Origin: Mesorhizobium erdmanii USDA 3471
Lineage (GTDB): Bacteria; Pseudomonadota; Alphaproteobacteria; Rhizobiales; Rhizobiaceae
Direction of reading: 5' to 3'
DNA: 64,000 nt
Assembly (NCBI RefSeq): GCF_000472705.1
Contig: NZ_AXAE01000029.1
Span: 1 to 64,000 of the forward strand
In this document: piece after piece, positions 52,228-61,531 of the stretch
How the letters are laid out: each line of letters begins with the position of its first letter
Numbering within the stretch: position 1 is the stretch's first letter
Notes under the pieces: model-generated
The model's input: the letters and a program-made list of their open reading frames with translations, nothing else
What the model was told of the DNA's origin: nothing
The model's database searches: none
Made by a program: the position numbers and the translations under genes

Positions 52228-54102
52228 TCACCGCCGCCCGAATAGCCGCTCGATATCCGCCAGCTTGAGCTCGATATAGGTCGGCCGTCCATGGTTGCAG
52301 GTGCCGGAACCGGGCGTAGCTTCCATCTGGCGCAGCAGCGCGTTCATCTCCTCGGCCTTGAGCAGACGGCCGGAGCGCACCGAGCCGTGGCAGGCCATGG
52401 TGGCGGCGATCTTGTCCAGCCTGTCCTTGAGTGTCTCGACGGTGTCGTTGTCGGCGATCTCGTCGGCAAGATCGCGCACCAATTGCTGGACGTTGGTCTC
52501 GCCCAGCATCGACGGCGTCTCACGCACTGCCACCGCTCCCGGGCCGAAACGCTCGATGCCGAGGCCGAAGCGGGCCAGTGTTTCGGAATGCATGGCCAGA
52601 CGCTCGGCATCCTCTTCCGGCAGATCGATGATCTCGGGCAGAAGCAGTATCTGCGAAGGGACGGGGCGCGAATGCAGGGCGTTCTTCAGGGCTTCGTAAA
52701 CTAGCCGTTCATGAGCGGCGTGCTGGTCGACGATGACGAGCGAATCCCTGGTCTGGGCAACGATGTAGTTCTCGTGCACTTGGGCGCGAGCCGCACCGAG
52801 CACTGCGCCAAGCAGCGTCTCGGCCGCCTCGCTCTGCCCGGCGCGCGCATCGGCGCTGACAAGCGGGCCGCTATCGAACGCCGCCTGCTCATTCTCACGC
52901 AGGCCGCTATGCTCGAAACCGGCGCCCTCGAAACCCATGTCGAGTGGCCGCTGCGGCGATCGGTTCGCGTCGAAGCCAGCCGAACCTGACGCGCGGTAGG
53001 CCGCGTCGTAGCTGCGATGACCGTTGGCCGGGCCGCCATGGCCGTAGGCGGCGGCGCCTGGTCGGAACGCCGCCATCATGCCGGCGGCTCCCGTCGTGGC
53101 CGAGCGGATGCCGGCATCGGCGAGTGCCTGGCGGATGGCGCCGACGATCAGCCCGCGCACCAGGCCTGGATCGCGGAAGCGCACATCGGCCTTGGCCGGA
53201 TGGACGTTGACGTCGACGATGGCCGGATCGAGCGTCAGGAACAGCACCGTCACCGCGTGGCGGTCGCGCGGCAGCACGTCGGCGAAGGCGCCGCGAATGG
53301 CGCCGGCGATCAGCTTGTCGCGCACCGGCCTGCCATTGACATAGGCATATTGCTGCAGCGCGTTGGCGCGGGTGAAGGACGGGATCGAGACGTGACCGGT
53401 GAGATGCACACCTTCGCGCATCGCGTCGATGGCAATCGAATTGGCGGGAAACTCGGCCCCCATGACCTGGGCGACGCGGCGCAGGCTGCCTTCCGGACCG
53501 TCGTCGGTCGCCGGCAATTCAAGTGTCGACCGATCCGTGCCGGCCAGCGTGAACCGCACGGTGGGGAAAGCGATGGCGATACGCTTGACGACATCGCTGG
53601 TGGCAGAGCTTTCGGCGCGCTCGCCCTTCATGAATTTCAGCCGTGCCGGGGTGGCGAAGAACAGGTCGCGCACCTCGACGGTGGTGCCACGGTTGGCTGC
53701 CGCCGGCCTGACGGGGAGCACACGGCCACCCTCTATGCCGATCTCGGCGGCGCTGTCGCCCAAAGCGGTGCGCGACCGGATCGAAAGCCGCGACACCGAA
53801 CCGATCGACGGCAGCGCTTCGCCGCGAAAGCCCAGCGAGCGGATGTCATTGATATCTTCGGCAAGCTTGGACGTGCAGTGGCGCGCGATCGCCAGCGAAA
53901 GCTCCGGTTCGGGGATGCCGTAACCGTCATCGGTGACGCGGATCAGGTTCAGCCCGCCGCCTGACGTGACGATTTCGACGCGTGACGCGCCGGCATCCAG
54001 CGCATTCTCGACCAGTTCCTTGACCACGCTTGCCGGACGCTCGATGACTTCGCCGGCGGCGATCTGGTTGATCATCGTTTCGGAAAGCTGGCGAATGGGC
54101 AT
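52228..54102 (-). CDS. mutL: DNA mismatch repair protein MutL with endonuclease motif
   Basis: A 624-residue protein. The N-terminal GHKL ATPase has [33 protein letters not shown] and [16 protein letters not shown]; a linker (~340-430) is low-complexity. The C-terminal domain has [12 protein letters not shown], matching the DQHA(X)2E(X)4E metal-binding endonuclease motif, plus [10 protein letters not shown] and [11 protein letters not shown]. It therefore should nick DNA itself, as expected in a MutH-less alphaproteobacterium. It interacts with MutS, which is not in the window. Confidence 0.96.
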   Translation of the reverse strand: MPIRQLSETMINQIAAGEVIERPASVVKELVENALDAGASRVEIVTSGGGLNLIRVTDDGYGIPEPELSLAIARHCTSKLAEDINDIRSLGFRGEALPSIGSVSRLSIRSRTALGDSAAEIGIEGGRVLPVRPAAANRGTTVEVRDLFFATPARLKFMKGERAESSATSDVVKRIAIAFPTVRFTLAGTDRSTLELPATDDGPEGSLRRVAQVMGAEFPANSIAIDAMREGVHLTGHVSIPSFTRANALQQYAYVNGRPVRDKLIAGAIRGAFADVLPRDRHAVTVLFLTLDPAIVDVNVHPAKADVRFRDPGLVRGLIVGAIRQALADAGIRSATTGAAGMMAAFRPGAAAYGHGGPANGHRSYDAAYRASGSAGFDANRSPQRPLDMGFEGAGFEHSGLRENEQAAFDSGPLVSADARAGQSEAAETLLGAVLGAARAQVHENYIVAQTRDSLVIVDQHAAHERLVYEALKNALHSRPVPSQILLLPEIIDLPEEDAERLAMHSETLARFGLGIERFGPGAVAVRETPSMLGETNVQQLVRDLADEIADNDTVETLKDRLDKIAATMACHGSVRSGRLLKAEEMNALLRQMEATPGSGTCNHGRPTYIELKLADIERLFGRR

Positions 54103-54157
54103 GACGACAGTATAGGCGGATTCGTGTCATGCGGGAGGGGAGAATTGCCCGAGTGGT

Positions 54158-55120
54158 TCAGTTTGCAGCACGGATTTCGCGCACGCCCCGGTGCAGCCGC
54201 CGGCGCAACAGGTTGCGCAGCGTCACCCCGTCGCCATACCCGACCTTGGCCGCGATTTCATCGACGCTGTCGGATGTGCTCTTCAACAAATGCACAGCCT
54301 GCTCCACGCGCAGATCCTGGAAATAGGACAGCGGCGTCTTGCCCAACACGTCATTGACCCGTCGCGACAGCGTCCGCTTGCTGACACCCAGCACCGATGC
54401 CGCTTCGTTGAGATCGAAGCCGGCGGCAAGATGGCCGCGCGCCCAGCGTTCGAATCGCTCGACCAGCGGGTTCGAATGGCTGAGGTGGTCCGAGATCGCG
54501 TAGGCCGATTGCAGCGGCCGGCTGTCGACGATCAGATATTTCGCCGTCAGCGCCGCCAGCTCCGGGCTTGCCTGGCGGACGACCATCAGAGCCAGATCGA
54601 TATGGCCGAGTGCAGCACCAGCGGTCGCGAACTGCCCGTCATTGATCAGCATACGCGAGGCGTCGAGCCGCACTTGCGGGTAAAGTTGCCGAAACATCGG
54701 CGCCAGCCACCAGGTCGTGGTCGACGGCCGCCAGTCGAGCAGGCCGGTTTCCGCCAGGATGAAAGTGCCGATACAGGCGGCCCCGATACGGGTGCCGGTA
54801 TTGGCGGCGGCGCGCAACGCCCTGGTCGCCCTGGCGATGTCGCTTCGCTTCAATGCCTCGGCAAGCGGATCCGGCATCTTCTGGCCGATCGCCGGGATCA
54901 TGAGCCAATCGGGGGGCGGCTCAGTGCCCATCGAGACGACTGGCACCTGAAGGCCTTGTCCCGTGTAGACGGTATCGCTCACCCCGACGACGGTGGTGAC
55001 GAAACGGCCGGGCGACGTCGCCATCATTCCAGCCAGTTCGTTGGCGGTGCCGAAAACGTCGAGCATGGTGGCCAGGCCGGTGTCGAAGACGCCATCGAGC
55101 GCAAGGACGGAGATGTTCAT
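54158..55120 (-). CDS. GlxA-type AraC-family regulator with DJ-1/PfpI domain
   Basis: A 320-residue protein. The N-terminal ~180 residues are a DJ-1/PfpI (class I amidotransferase-like) domain with the nucleophile-elbow cysteine in IGAACIGTFILAETGLLDWR. The C-terminal ~105 residues are an AraC DNA-binding domain (GFDLNEAASVLGVSKRTLSR; SVDEIAAKVGYGDGVTLRNL). It is divergent from a small monooxygenase gene at 55229, which it probably controls. The ATG immediately follows a 33-bp palindrome that leaves no ordinary ribosome site, suggesting unusual translation control or a different start. Confidence 0.92.
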   Translation of the reverse strand: MNISVLALDGVFDTGLATMLDVFGTANELAGMMATSPGRFVTTVVGVSDTVYTGQGLQVPVVSMGTEPPPDWLMIPAIGQKMPDPLAEALKRSDIARATRALRAAANTGTRIGAACIGTFILAETGLLDWRPSTTTWWLAPMFRQLYPQVRLDASRMLINDGQFATAGAALGHIDLALMVVRQASPELAALTAKYLIVDSRPLQSAYAISDHLSHSNPLVERFERWARGHLAAGFDLNEAASVLGVSKRTLSRRVNDVLGKTPLSYFQDLRVEQAVHLLKSTSDSVDEIAAKVGYGDGVTLRNLLRRRLHRGVREIRAAN

Positions 55121-55153
55121 GGCAATAATGATATCAAAGATGTCATTATTGCC
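55121..55153. promoter_or_regulatory. 33-bp palindrome between GlxA-type regulator and monooxygenase
   Basis: GGCAATAATGATATC (55121-55135), AAA, GATGTCATTATTGCC (55139-55153): the arms match at 14 of 15 positions. The left arm touches the start codon of the regulator gene (CAT at 55118-55120 on the plus strand). It is probably an operator for one or both divergent genes and, in regulator mRNA, a hairpin next to the start codon. Confidence 0.7.
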
Positions 55154-55228
55154 AATACGGTTTCCGCTTCGATGCTGCGACTATGCTCATCGACGGCCTT
55201 GGCCGTGCAAACGACGAGGAGAAGACAT

Positions 55229-55537
55229 ATGATCAAACTTGCATTGTTCGCGCGCTTCGAAGCCAAGCCCGGCAAGGAGAAGGACGTGGCCGCGTTCCTC
55301 GCGACCGGGTTGCAACTCGCCAATCAGGAAGCCGGGACACCGATCTGGTTCGCCTTGCAGCTCTCGCAGCGCGTCTTCGGCGTATTCGATGCGTTCCACG
55401 ACGAGGCTGGGCGACAGGCGCATCTCACCGGCGAGATTGCCAAGGCATTGATGGCCAATGCCGAAACCTTGTTTGTCGGCCCGCCGACCATCGACAAGAT
55501 CGACGTGCTCGGCCTCAAGAACGACGGTTCGGTCTGA
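55229..55537 (+). CDS. Antibiotic-biosynthesis-monooxygenase (ABM) domain protein
   Basis: A 102-residue single-domain protein: IKLALFARFEAKPGKEKDVA, GTPIWFALQLSQRVFGVFDA, FHDEAGRQAHLTGEIAKALM and PTIDKIDVLGLKN. It matches dimeric ferredoxin-like ABM proteins (putative quinol/small-molecule monooxygenases). ATG 55229 follows GAGGAGAAG. Divergent from the GlxA-type regulator across the 33-bp palindrome, so probably its target. Substrate unknown. Confidence 0.87.
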   Translation: MIKLALFARFEAKPGKEKDVAAFLATGLQLANQEAGTPIWFALQLSQRVFGVFDAFHDEAGRQAHLTGEIAKALMANAETLFVGPPTIDKIDVLGLKNDGSV

Positions 55538-55587
55538 TCTCCAGCATGTGAACGCAATCCGGTCACGCGCCGGATTGCGCCGCGAAC

Positions 55588-56490
55588 CTATGCCTGCGCC
55601 GCCAGCCAATCCCTGACCTTGCGGGCATTCTCGCTAAGCTCGCGGTTCTTCGGCCAGACGATGTAGAAACTTTTGCCGGTCTTGAGCACATGATCCGTCA
55701 CCTGCACCAGCAGACCTGTAGCCAGCAGCCGCTCGGCTAGGTGCCGCCAGCCGAGCGCGATGCCTTGCCCCTCCATCACACCCTGGATCACCAGGCCATA
55801 ATCGTTGATGCGCAAGCCGCGCGCGGTGTCGCCCAGTTTGCCGCCGGCTGACTGGAACCATTCGTCCCAGCTCGCCGCCTCGCGGTAAGGCTCCTCGAGA
55901 TGGATGAGGCGATGCATGGTCAGGTCCGCAACGCTGGTCGGCATGCCGAACTTGGCCAGGTAGCTGGTACCGGCGACGGGGAAAATCTCCTCATCGGCTA
56001 GCGGCAGCGAATGGTAGTCTGGCCAGTCCCGTGGCTCGCCGCCGCGCACCGCCAGCGGGATGCCTTCGGCGATGATGTCGAGGTCGCGGTCGGCGGTCTG
56101 GATGCGCAGATCGATACCTGGCAATTCGTCGCGGAACTGTTGCAGGCGCGGCATCATCCAGAACGAGCCGAAAGCGGTCGATGCGGCGAGCGTCACATGG
56201 CCGCCCGTCGCCTGCAGGCGCAGATCCTCGGCCGACTTGCGAATATGCGACAGCCCCAGCGAGACATCGGCATGGAAACGTTCGCCGGCTTCGGTCAGGC
56301 TGACCTGCCGGTGGCGGCGCTGGAACAGCTTGGCACCGAGCTGTTCTTCCAGCCCGCGCACCGCATAGGAGACAGCTGCCTGCGTCATGCCGAGCTCGCG
56401 CCCGGCGGCGGTGAAGCTCGACAGCCTGCCGGCCGCCTCGAAGACGATCAGGCTGCCGGCTGAGGGCAGGAGGTGGCGCAGGCTTCGCAT
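55588..56490 (-). CDS. LysR-family regulator (GcvA-like) divergent from mttB-like gene
   Basis: A 300-residue regulator with HTH LIVFEAAGRLSSFTAAGREL and GMTQAAVSYAVRGLEEQLGA. The effector domain has STAFGSFWMMPRLQQFRDEL and LDIIAEGIPLAVRGGEPRDW, typical of the GcvA subgroup. I chose ATG 56490; a GTG two codons upstream (56496) is in frame. It is divergent from the MttB-family gene at 56580 with a 6-3-6 inverted repeat over its own start, so it probably regulates methylated-amine genes and itself. Confidence 0.91.
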   Translation of the reverse strand: MRSLRHLLPSAGSLIVFEAAGRLSSFTAAGRELGMTQAAVSYAVRGLEEQLGAKLFQRRHRQVSLTEAGERFHADVSLGLSHIRKSAEDLRLQATGGHVTLAASTAFGSFWMMPRLQQFRDELPGIDLRIQTADRDLDIIAEGIPLAVRGGEPRDWPDYHSLPLADEEIFPVAGTSYLAKFGMPTSVADLTMHRLIHLEEPYREAASWDEWFQSAGGKLGDTARGLRINDYGLVIQGVMEGQGIALGWRHLAERLLATGLLVQVTDHVLKTGKSFYIVWPKNRELSENARKVRDWLAAQA

Positions 56491-56503
56491 AAGCACAGCT
56501 TAT
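56489..56503. promoter_or_regulatory. ATAAGC-ACA-GCTTAT inverted repeat, candidate LysR box
   Basis: A perfect 6-bp inverted repeat with a 3-bp spacer, length 15, compatible with the LysR T-N11-A pattern. It overlaps the LysR start codon and lies 76 bp before the divergent MttB-type ATG. The function is inferred. Confidence 0.5.
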
Positions 56504-56579
56504 ACAGAAGATCAGGATTTTCCAGCGTCACAGCCATATTTCGGGTCGCTAACGTGTGTGGCGGGAAGAAGGAGGCTCC

Positions 56580-58130
56580 ATGAACGCACCGGCCGTCGAA
56601 TTGACCGAACAGACCCATCGCCGTGGCGGTGGCCGTCTTGGCCGCAAGGCACTAAGAAGCGCGCCGATCGCTTCCTTTCCGACCTTGGTGCGCAAGATCC
56701 CCGTCTATGAGATCGTACCCGACGAGGCGGTGGAACTGATCCACGAGGAATCGCTCAAGATCCTCGAGGAGGTGGGCTGCGAATTTCGCGACGACGGCGC
56801 GATCGAGCTGTGGAAGGCGGCTGGGGCCGATGTCCGGGAGACGCGTGTCCGCATCGACCGTGCGCTGCTGATGGAACTCGTTTCGAAAGTGCCGTCCGAG
56901 TTCACGCTCCATGCGCGCAACCCCGAGCGCACCGTGCGCGTCGGCGGCAAGAACTCGATTTTCGTGCCGATGTATGGCGCGCCCTACGTGCGCGACCTCG
57001 ATAACAACAGGCGCTACGGCACGCTCGCCGATCTCAACAATTTCCACAAAATGGCCTACATGGCGCCGGCGCTGCATTCCTCGAGCTCGGTCATCTGCGA
57101 GCCTATGGAGATAGCGGTGCCGAAACGGCACCTGCACATCATCCATTCGGCGCTGAAGCATTCCGACAAGCCGTTCATGGGCATAGTAACGTCGAAGGAG
57201 CGCGCCGAGGATACGATGGCGATGGCTGGCATCGTCTTCGGCGAGGCGTTCGTGCGCGACAACCCTGTGCTGGTGGCGATCACCAACTGCAATTCGCCGC
57301 TGGTGTGGGACGCCACCATGATCGACGCCATGCGGGTCTACGCGAGCCATAATCAGCCGCTGATCCTGGCGCCTTTCGCGCTGTGCGGGGCTTCGACCTC
57401 GGCTTCCGCCGTCGGCGCTGTGGCGCAAGTCAACGCCGAGGCACTTGCCGGCGTGGCGCTGACCCAGCTCATCCGCCCAGGCTCGCCGCAGATCTACGGC
57501 CAGTTCATGGTCACGGTCGATATGAAGACCGGTGCGCCGATGGGCGGCACGCCGGAGGCCGCCCAGATGATGTACCTGATGGGCGCGCTGGCGCGGAAAT
57601 ACCGGCTGCCATGGCGCACCTCGGGCTTCCATGTCGGCTCGAAGCTGAACGACGCCCAGGCCGGATACGAATCGAACATGCTCATGCATGCCGCCATCCT
57701 GTCCGGCGCCAACTACATCTGGCATTCCGCCGGATGGCTGGAAGCCGGCCTGACCTGCGGCTATTCGAAGTTCGCCACGGACTGCGAGCAGCTTGTCGGC
57801 TGGTACAAATATGCCGGCGGGCTGCCGTTCGACGATTTCAAGGAAGCCATGGCGGCGATCCGCGAAGTCGGGCCGCAGGGCCATTTCCTCGGCACCCAGC
57901 ACACGCTCGAACACTTCGAGTCCGCCTTCTTCATGCCCACGATCATGGACTTCAATTCCTACGAGCAGTGGAATGCCGAAGGGGCGAAGGACCACGACAC
58001 GCGCGGCCGCGAGAAGGCGCGCAACATGCTCGCCGATTACGAAGAGCCGAAGCTCGACGAGGGTATCGCCGAAGGTCTCAGGGATTTGATCGCGCGGCGC
58101 GAGGAGAAGCTGCCGGACACTGTGAGTTGA
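56580..58130 (+). CDS. MttB-superfamily methyltransferase (non-pyrrolysine type)
   Basis: A 516-residue protein of the trimethylamine methyltransferase (MttB) superfamily: HEESLKILEEVGCEFRDDGA, NSIFVPMYGAPYVRDLDNNR, PLILAPFALCGASTSASAVG, TSGFHVGSKLNDAQAGYESN and LEAGLTCGYSKFATDCEQLV. The frame is open throughout with no amber codon, so it is not the pyrrolysine enzyme; characterised relatives such as MtgB demethylate glycine betaine or similar compounds and pass the methyl group to a corrinoid protein. The start has AAGGAGG. No corrinoid protein is adjacent. It is cotranscribed with the binding-protein gene 44 bases downstream. Confidence 0.88.
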   Translation: MNAPAVELTEQTHRRGGGRLGRKALRSAPIASFPTLVRKIPVYEIVPDEAVELIHEESLKILEEVGCEFRDDGAIELWKAAGADVRETRVRIDRALLMELVSKVPSEFTLHARNPERTVRVGGKNSIFVPMYGAPYVRDLDNNRRYGTLADLNNFHKMAYMAPALHSSSSVICEPMEIAVPKRHLHIIHSALKHSDKPFMGIVTSKERAEDTMAMAGIVFGEAFVRDNPVLVAITNCNSPLVWDATMIDAMRVYASHNQPLILAPFALCGASTSASAVGAVAQVNAEALAGVALTQLIRPGSPQIYGQFMVTVDMKTGAPMGGTPEAAQMMYLMGALARKYRLPWRTSGFHVGSKLNDAQAGYESNMLMHAAILSGANYIWHSAGWLEAGLTCGYSKFATDCEQLVGWYKYAGGLPFDDFKEAMAAIREVGPQGHFLGTQHTLEHFESAFFMPTIMDFNSYEQWNAEGAKDHDTRGREKARNMLADYEEPKLDEGIAEGLRDLIARREEKLPDTVS

Positions 58131-58174
58131 CGCAAAGGGCGAAGACCCGTCGGGAACCATAAGGGAGGAAGAAA

Positions 58175-59824
58175 ATGACACTTTTCAGAAGCAATGGCGA
58201 TCGCGTGCCAAGCGCCATCGAAGCGATGGCGCAGGAGACGCGTGCAGGCCGCATGGATCGGCGTGAGTTCCTGGCGCTGGCCAGCGCCTTTGGCGCCTCG
58301 ACGGCTCTGGCCTATGGCATGATCGGTCTTGCCGCGCCGCAACAAGCCCTGGCCGAGGAGCCGAAGAAGGGCGGTACGCTGCACGTCTCGATGTCGGTCA
58401 AGGCGCAGAAGGACCCACGCACTTACGACTGGGTGGAACTCGCCAACATTTCGCGCAGCTGGCTGGAGCCGCTGGTCCGCTACACCAGGCAGTTCACCTT
58501 CGAGCCGGTGCTGCTCGAAAGCTGGGACATCAACGACGACGCCACCGAATACACGCTGCATGTGCGCAAGGGCGTCACCTGGAACAATGGTGATGCCTTC
58601 AACGCCGACGACGTGGTCCACAATGTGACGCGCTGGTGCGAGAAAGGCGTCGCCGGCAATTCCATGGCCGCCCGCGTCGGCGCGCTGATCGACGCCAAGA
58701 CCGGCAAGGCGAGGGACGGCGCGATCACCAAGGTTGACGACAACACGGTCAAGCTGAAGCTCAGCGAGCCCGACATTTCGCTGATCCCGAACTTCACCGA
58801 CTATCCAGCGCTTGTCGTGCACCGCAATTTCGATGCCGATGGCGCCGACCCGATCAAGAAACCGATCGGCACGGGAGCGTTCGAACTGGTTTCTTACGCT
58901 GTAGGTACGAAGGCGGTGGTAAAGCGCCGTGAGAATGGCAAATGGTGGGGCGGCGAGGCGCCGCTCGACAGCATCGAATTCATCGACTACGGCACCGACT
59001 TCAACGCCACGGTGAACGCTTTCGAGTCCGGCGAGATCGACCTCAATTTCGAATCGCCCGCCGACTTCATCGATATTCTCGACAAGATGGGGCTGGAGAA
59101 ATCCGAGGTTGCGACGGCGACGACGCTCGTTGCCCGCACCAACATCACCCACAAACCCTATGACGACAAACGCGTCCGCAACGCCCTGCAGATGGCCGTC
59201 GACAATAGTGCCGTATTGCAGCTCGGTTATAACGGGCGCGGCACGGTCGGCGAGAACCACCATGTCAGCCCGATCCATCCTGAATATTATGCGCTGCCCA
59301 AGAAGGAGCGCGACGCCGCCGGCGCCAAGAAGCTGATGGCGGAGGCCGGTCAGGCCGACTTTGAGCACGAACTGATCACCATCGAGGACGATTGGCAGAA
59401 GAACACCGGCGACGCCATCGCCGGCCAGTTGCGCGATGCCGGCATCAAGGTGAAGCGCACGGTGCTGCCCGGTTCGACGTTCTGGAACGACTGGACCAAA
59501 TATCCCTACTCGATGACCATCTGGTACATGCGCCCGCTCGGCGTCCAGGTGCTGGCATTGGGATATCGCACCGGCGAGGCCTGGAACGAATCGGCCTATT
59601 CCAATCCCGACTTCGACGCCAAGCTGAAGCAGGCGCTTTCGCTGATCGACGTCGCCAAGCGCAAGGAGGTGATGAAGGACGTCGAGCAGATCCTGCAGGA
59701 CTCCGGCGTCATCATCCAGCCGTTCTGGCAGAAGCTCTACAGCCATACCAACAAGAAGGTGAAGAACTACGGTGTCCACCAGACCTTCGAGATGGACCTC
59801 CAGAACGTCTGGCTGGACGGCTGA
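58175..59824 (+). CDS. Tat-exported ABC substrate-binding protein (SBP_bac_5 family)
   Basis: A 549-residue periplasmic protein. The N-terminus has a twin-arginine signal ([20 protein letters not shown]). The mature part fits peptide/nickel/opine-type family 5 binding proteins: [72 protein letters not shown] and [20 protein letters not shown]. No permease or ATPase genes follow, so it must work with components elsewhere. Its place behind the MttB-like gene suggests a methylated amine or betaine-like ligand; this is inference. The ribosome site is AAGGGAGGAAG. Confidence 0.9.
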   Translation: MTLFRSNGDRVPSAIEAMAQETRAGRMDRREFLALASAFGASTALAYGMIGLAAPQQALAEEPKKGGTLHVSMSVKAQKDPRTYDWVELANISRSWLEPLVRYTRQFTFEPVLLESWDINDDATEYTLHVRKGVTWNNGDAFNADDVVHNVTRWCEKGVAGNSMAARVGALIDAKTGKARDGAITKVDDNTVKLKLSEPDISLIPNFTDYPALVVHRNFDADGADPIKKPIGTGAFELVSYAVGTKAVVKRRENGKWWGGEAPLDSIEFIDYGTDFNATVNAFESGEIDLNFESPADFIDILDKMGLEKSEVATATTLVARTNITHKPYDDKRVRNALQMAVDNSAVLQLGYNGRGTVGENHHVSPIHPEYYALPKKERDAAGAKKLMAEAGQADFEHELITIEDDWQKNTGDAIAGQLRDAGIKVKRTVLPGSTFWNDWTKYPYSMTIWYMRPLGVQVLALGYRTGEAWNESAYSNPDFDAKLKQALSLIDVAKRKEVMKDVEQILQDSGVIIQPFWQKLYSHTNKKVKNYGVHQTFEMDLQNVWLDG

Positions 59825-59909
59825 AAGGCGGCGGCGCAGGGACTTCATGAGCTGCAAAAAAGCCGGTATGCACGATCCGTGGTATTGCCGCCGAATCCGG
59901 AGATCCTGC

Positions 59910-60389
59910 ATGAAACCGATAGTGCTTGTCGCTGTCTTTTCGATTGCCTTGCCTGCCGCTGCGCTGGCCGGGCCTGCCTCCAATGCCGTCAAGTTCTTTT
60001 ATGTGCCTGAAGTAAAATTCGAGGGCGACGAGCAATACCGCGACCGCTTCACCGAGCCGGTGACCAAGCTCTTCGACCTCAACGACAAGGCCATTAAGAA
60101 CAAGCCCGATGAGGTCGCCTGTCTCGACTTCGATCCCGGTCTCGACGCGCAGGATTTCGACCAGAAGACGATTTCGAAGACATTGAAGCTGGCCGAGACG
60201 GTCAACGGCGATACGGCCGAAGTGACGGCCACATTCAACCTTTTTTCGGAAGGCGATGATTCCAAACGAGAAATGCTGTGGTCGCTGAAGAAAATCGACG
60301 GCAAATGGAAGATCGCCGACATCACCTCCAAGACCAGCAACTGGACGCTGAGCGCTTTGGAATGCATGCCCGACAAAGTGCCGGAGTGA
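59910..60389 (+). CDS. Secreted DUF3828-like protein (paralogue 1)
   Basis: A 159-residue protein with signal peptide (MKPIVLVAVFSIALPAAALA) and a compact domain: AVKFFYVPEVKFEGDEQYRD, DEVACLDFDPGLDAQDFDQK, VNGDTAEVTATFNLF and LWSLKKIDGKWKIADITSK, ending with a cysteine. The pattern (helical start, C..DPGLDAQD, then a KxxGxWKIxDI strand) fits the NTF2-like DUF3828 family. It is a paralogue of the next gene. ATG 59910 follows CCGGAGA. Function unknown. Confidence 0.78.
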   Translation: MKPIVLVAVFSIALPAAALAGPASNAVKFFYVPEVKFEGDEQYRDRFTEPVTKLFDLNDKAIKNKPDEVACLDFDPGLDAQDFDQKTISKTLKLAETVNGDTAEVTATFNLFSEGDDSKREMLWSLKKIDGKWKIADITSKTSNWTLSALECMPDKVPE

Positions 60390-60393
60390 TGCC

Positions 60394-61002
60394 ATGCCGC
60401 GCTGTCTCGCTCTGGCGTTGTCGACCTTGTCGATGCTTGCGGCAGGGCTGAACGGCGCCTCGGCGCAGGGGTTGCTTGGTCCGCCGCCTGCAAATGCGCC
60501 GGCGCAGACCGTGCCGGGCGGCGACGGCGCAACGCCCGCGAACCCACCCGGCAAGGCGGTGGAGCCGGCAACGCCACCCCCGGCCTGGCCGCCATCCACG
60601 CCGGCCGCGCCGGTGTTACCGGGCTCGCCGACGGCGGTGGTCAAGCCGTTCTACGAACATCTCGGGCTGGAAATCGATCCGGCCCAGCGCAAGAATTTCG
60701 TCGATCCGGCCAAGGCCGTGCTCGACAAGAGCGATGCGCTGCGGGCGTCGGGGCAGGGCGAATGCCTCGACCCCAACATGGCGCTCGACAATGCCGACTA
60801 CGACAAGCTCGCGATCGACAAGAGCCTGAAAAGCATCGAGGCCGTGAACGGCGACCAGGCCAAGGTGGTGGTCGCCTTCGTCGTCGAAGGCCATCAGCAC
60901 CGCCTCGAATGGAAGCTGAAGAAGGTCGACGGCGACTGGAAGATATCGGATCTGCTGTCGGTGACCGGCGAATGGGCGCTCAGCCAGTATCAGTGCGAAT
61001 GA
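60394..61002 (+). CDS. Secreted DUF3828-like protein (paralogue 2), proline-rich linker
   Basis: A 202-residue protein with signal peptide (LALALSTLSMLAAGLNGASA) and a ~50-residue proline/alanine linker. The domain resembles the preceding protein: AVVKPFYEHLGLEIDPAQRK, GECLDPNMALDNADYDKLAI, VNGDQAKVVVAFVVEGHQHR and LEWKLKKVDGDWKISDLLS, ending in cysteine. It starts four bases after the stop of paralogue 1, so this is a tandem duplication expressed as one unit. Function unknown; convergent with queF. Confidence 0.78.
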   Translation: MPRCLALALSTLSMLAAGLNGASAQGLLGPPPANAPAQTVPGGDGATPANPPGKAVEPATPPPAWPPSTPAAPVLPGSPTAVVKPFYEHLGLEIDPAQRKNFVDPAKAVLDKSDALRASGQGECLDPNMALDNADYDKLAIDKSLKSIEAVNGDQAKVVVAFVVEGHQHRLEWKLKKVDGDWKISDLLSVTGEWALSQYQCE

Positions 61003-61010
61003 TGGTCGAG

Positions 61011-61472
61011 CTAGCCGCGCCCGCGATAGGGGGCAACGCCGGTTTCCGGCAGCCAGGCGCCTTCCGGTGGCGCGCCGGTCTGCCAGAAAACGTCGATCGG
61101 AATGCCGCCGCGCGGATACCAATAGCCGCCTATGCGCAACCACAGCGGCTTGGTGGCTGTCACGATGCGGCGGCCGATCATCACGGTGCAGTCTTCATGG
61201 AAGGCGCCATGATTGCGGAACGAGGTCATGAACAGCTTCAGCGATTTCGATTCCACCAGAGCCGCATCCGGTGCGTAGTCGATGACGATATGGGCGAAAT
61301 CCGGCTGTCCGGTAACCGGGCAGAGCGAGGTGAATTCCGGGCAGGTGAAGCGCACGATGGCGGGCGGCCCGTCGCCGCGCGTGAACGGCACGGTCTCCAG
61401 GACCGCTTGTTCGGGGCTCTGTGGCGTCTCGACATGTGCGCCGAGCTGGGTGAGGGTTTTGGTATCGATCAT
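61011..61472 (-). CDS. queF: NADPH-dependent 7-cyano-7-deazaguanine reductase
   Basis: A 153-residue type I QueF reducing preQ0 to preQ1 in queuosine synthesis. The catalytic cysteine lies in [20 protein letters not shown]; the substrate-binding glutamate region is [20 protein letters not shown] then HEDC. It is complete. It sits between unrelated genes, without other queuosine genes in the window. The short leader holds a CGCGG/CCGCG pair around an AGGAAA sequence, but this does not fit a preQ1 riboswitch. Confidence 0.95.
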   Translation of the reverse strand: MIDTKTLTQLGAHVETPQSPEQAVLETVPFTRGDGPPAIVRFTCPEFTSLCPVTGQPDFAHIVIDYAPDAALVESKSLKLFMTSFRNHGAFHEDCTVMIGRRIVTATKPLWLRIGGYWYPRGGIPIDVFWQTGAPPEGAWLPETGVAPYRGRG

Positions 61473-61531
61473 CGCGGTTTCCTAGGGATTTTTCCGCGCT
61501 CATTAGCACAAATTGGAACCACAGGAAGACG

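Noticed and set aside
52295-53964. Open frames on the plus strand across mutL
   Set aside because: Low-complexity translations without family similarity; mutL on the minus strand has all expected motifs.
54140-54175. tRNA-like stretch GCCCGAGTGGTT
   Set aside because: No acceptor stem, anticodon arm or T-arm can be built around it; it lies at the end of the GlxA-type gene and is coincidental.
56580-58130. Pyrrolysine-containing MttB
   Set aside because: The reading frame is continuous with no in-frame TAG inside, and no pyl genes are visible; it is the non-pyrrolysine type.
61473-61531. Possible preQ1 riboswitch before queF
   Set aside because: Only a CGCGG/CCGCG pair around the ribosome site is present; the preQ1-I hairpin with its A-rich tail and the class II/III cores are missing.
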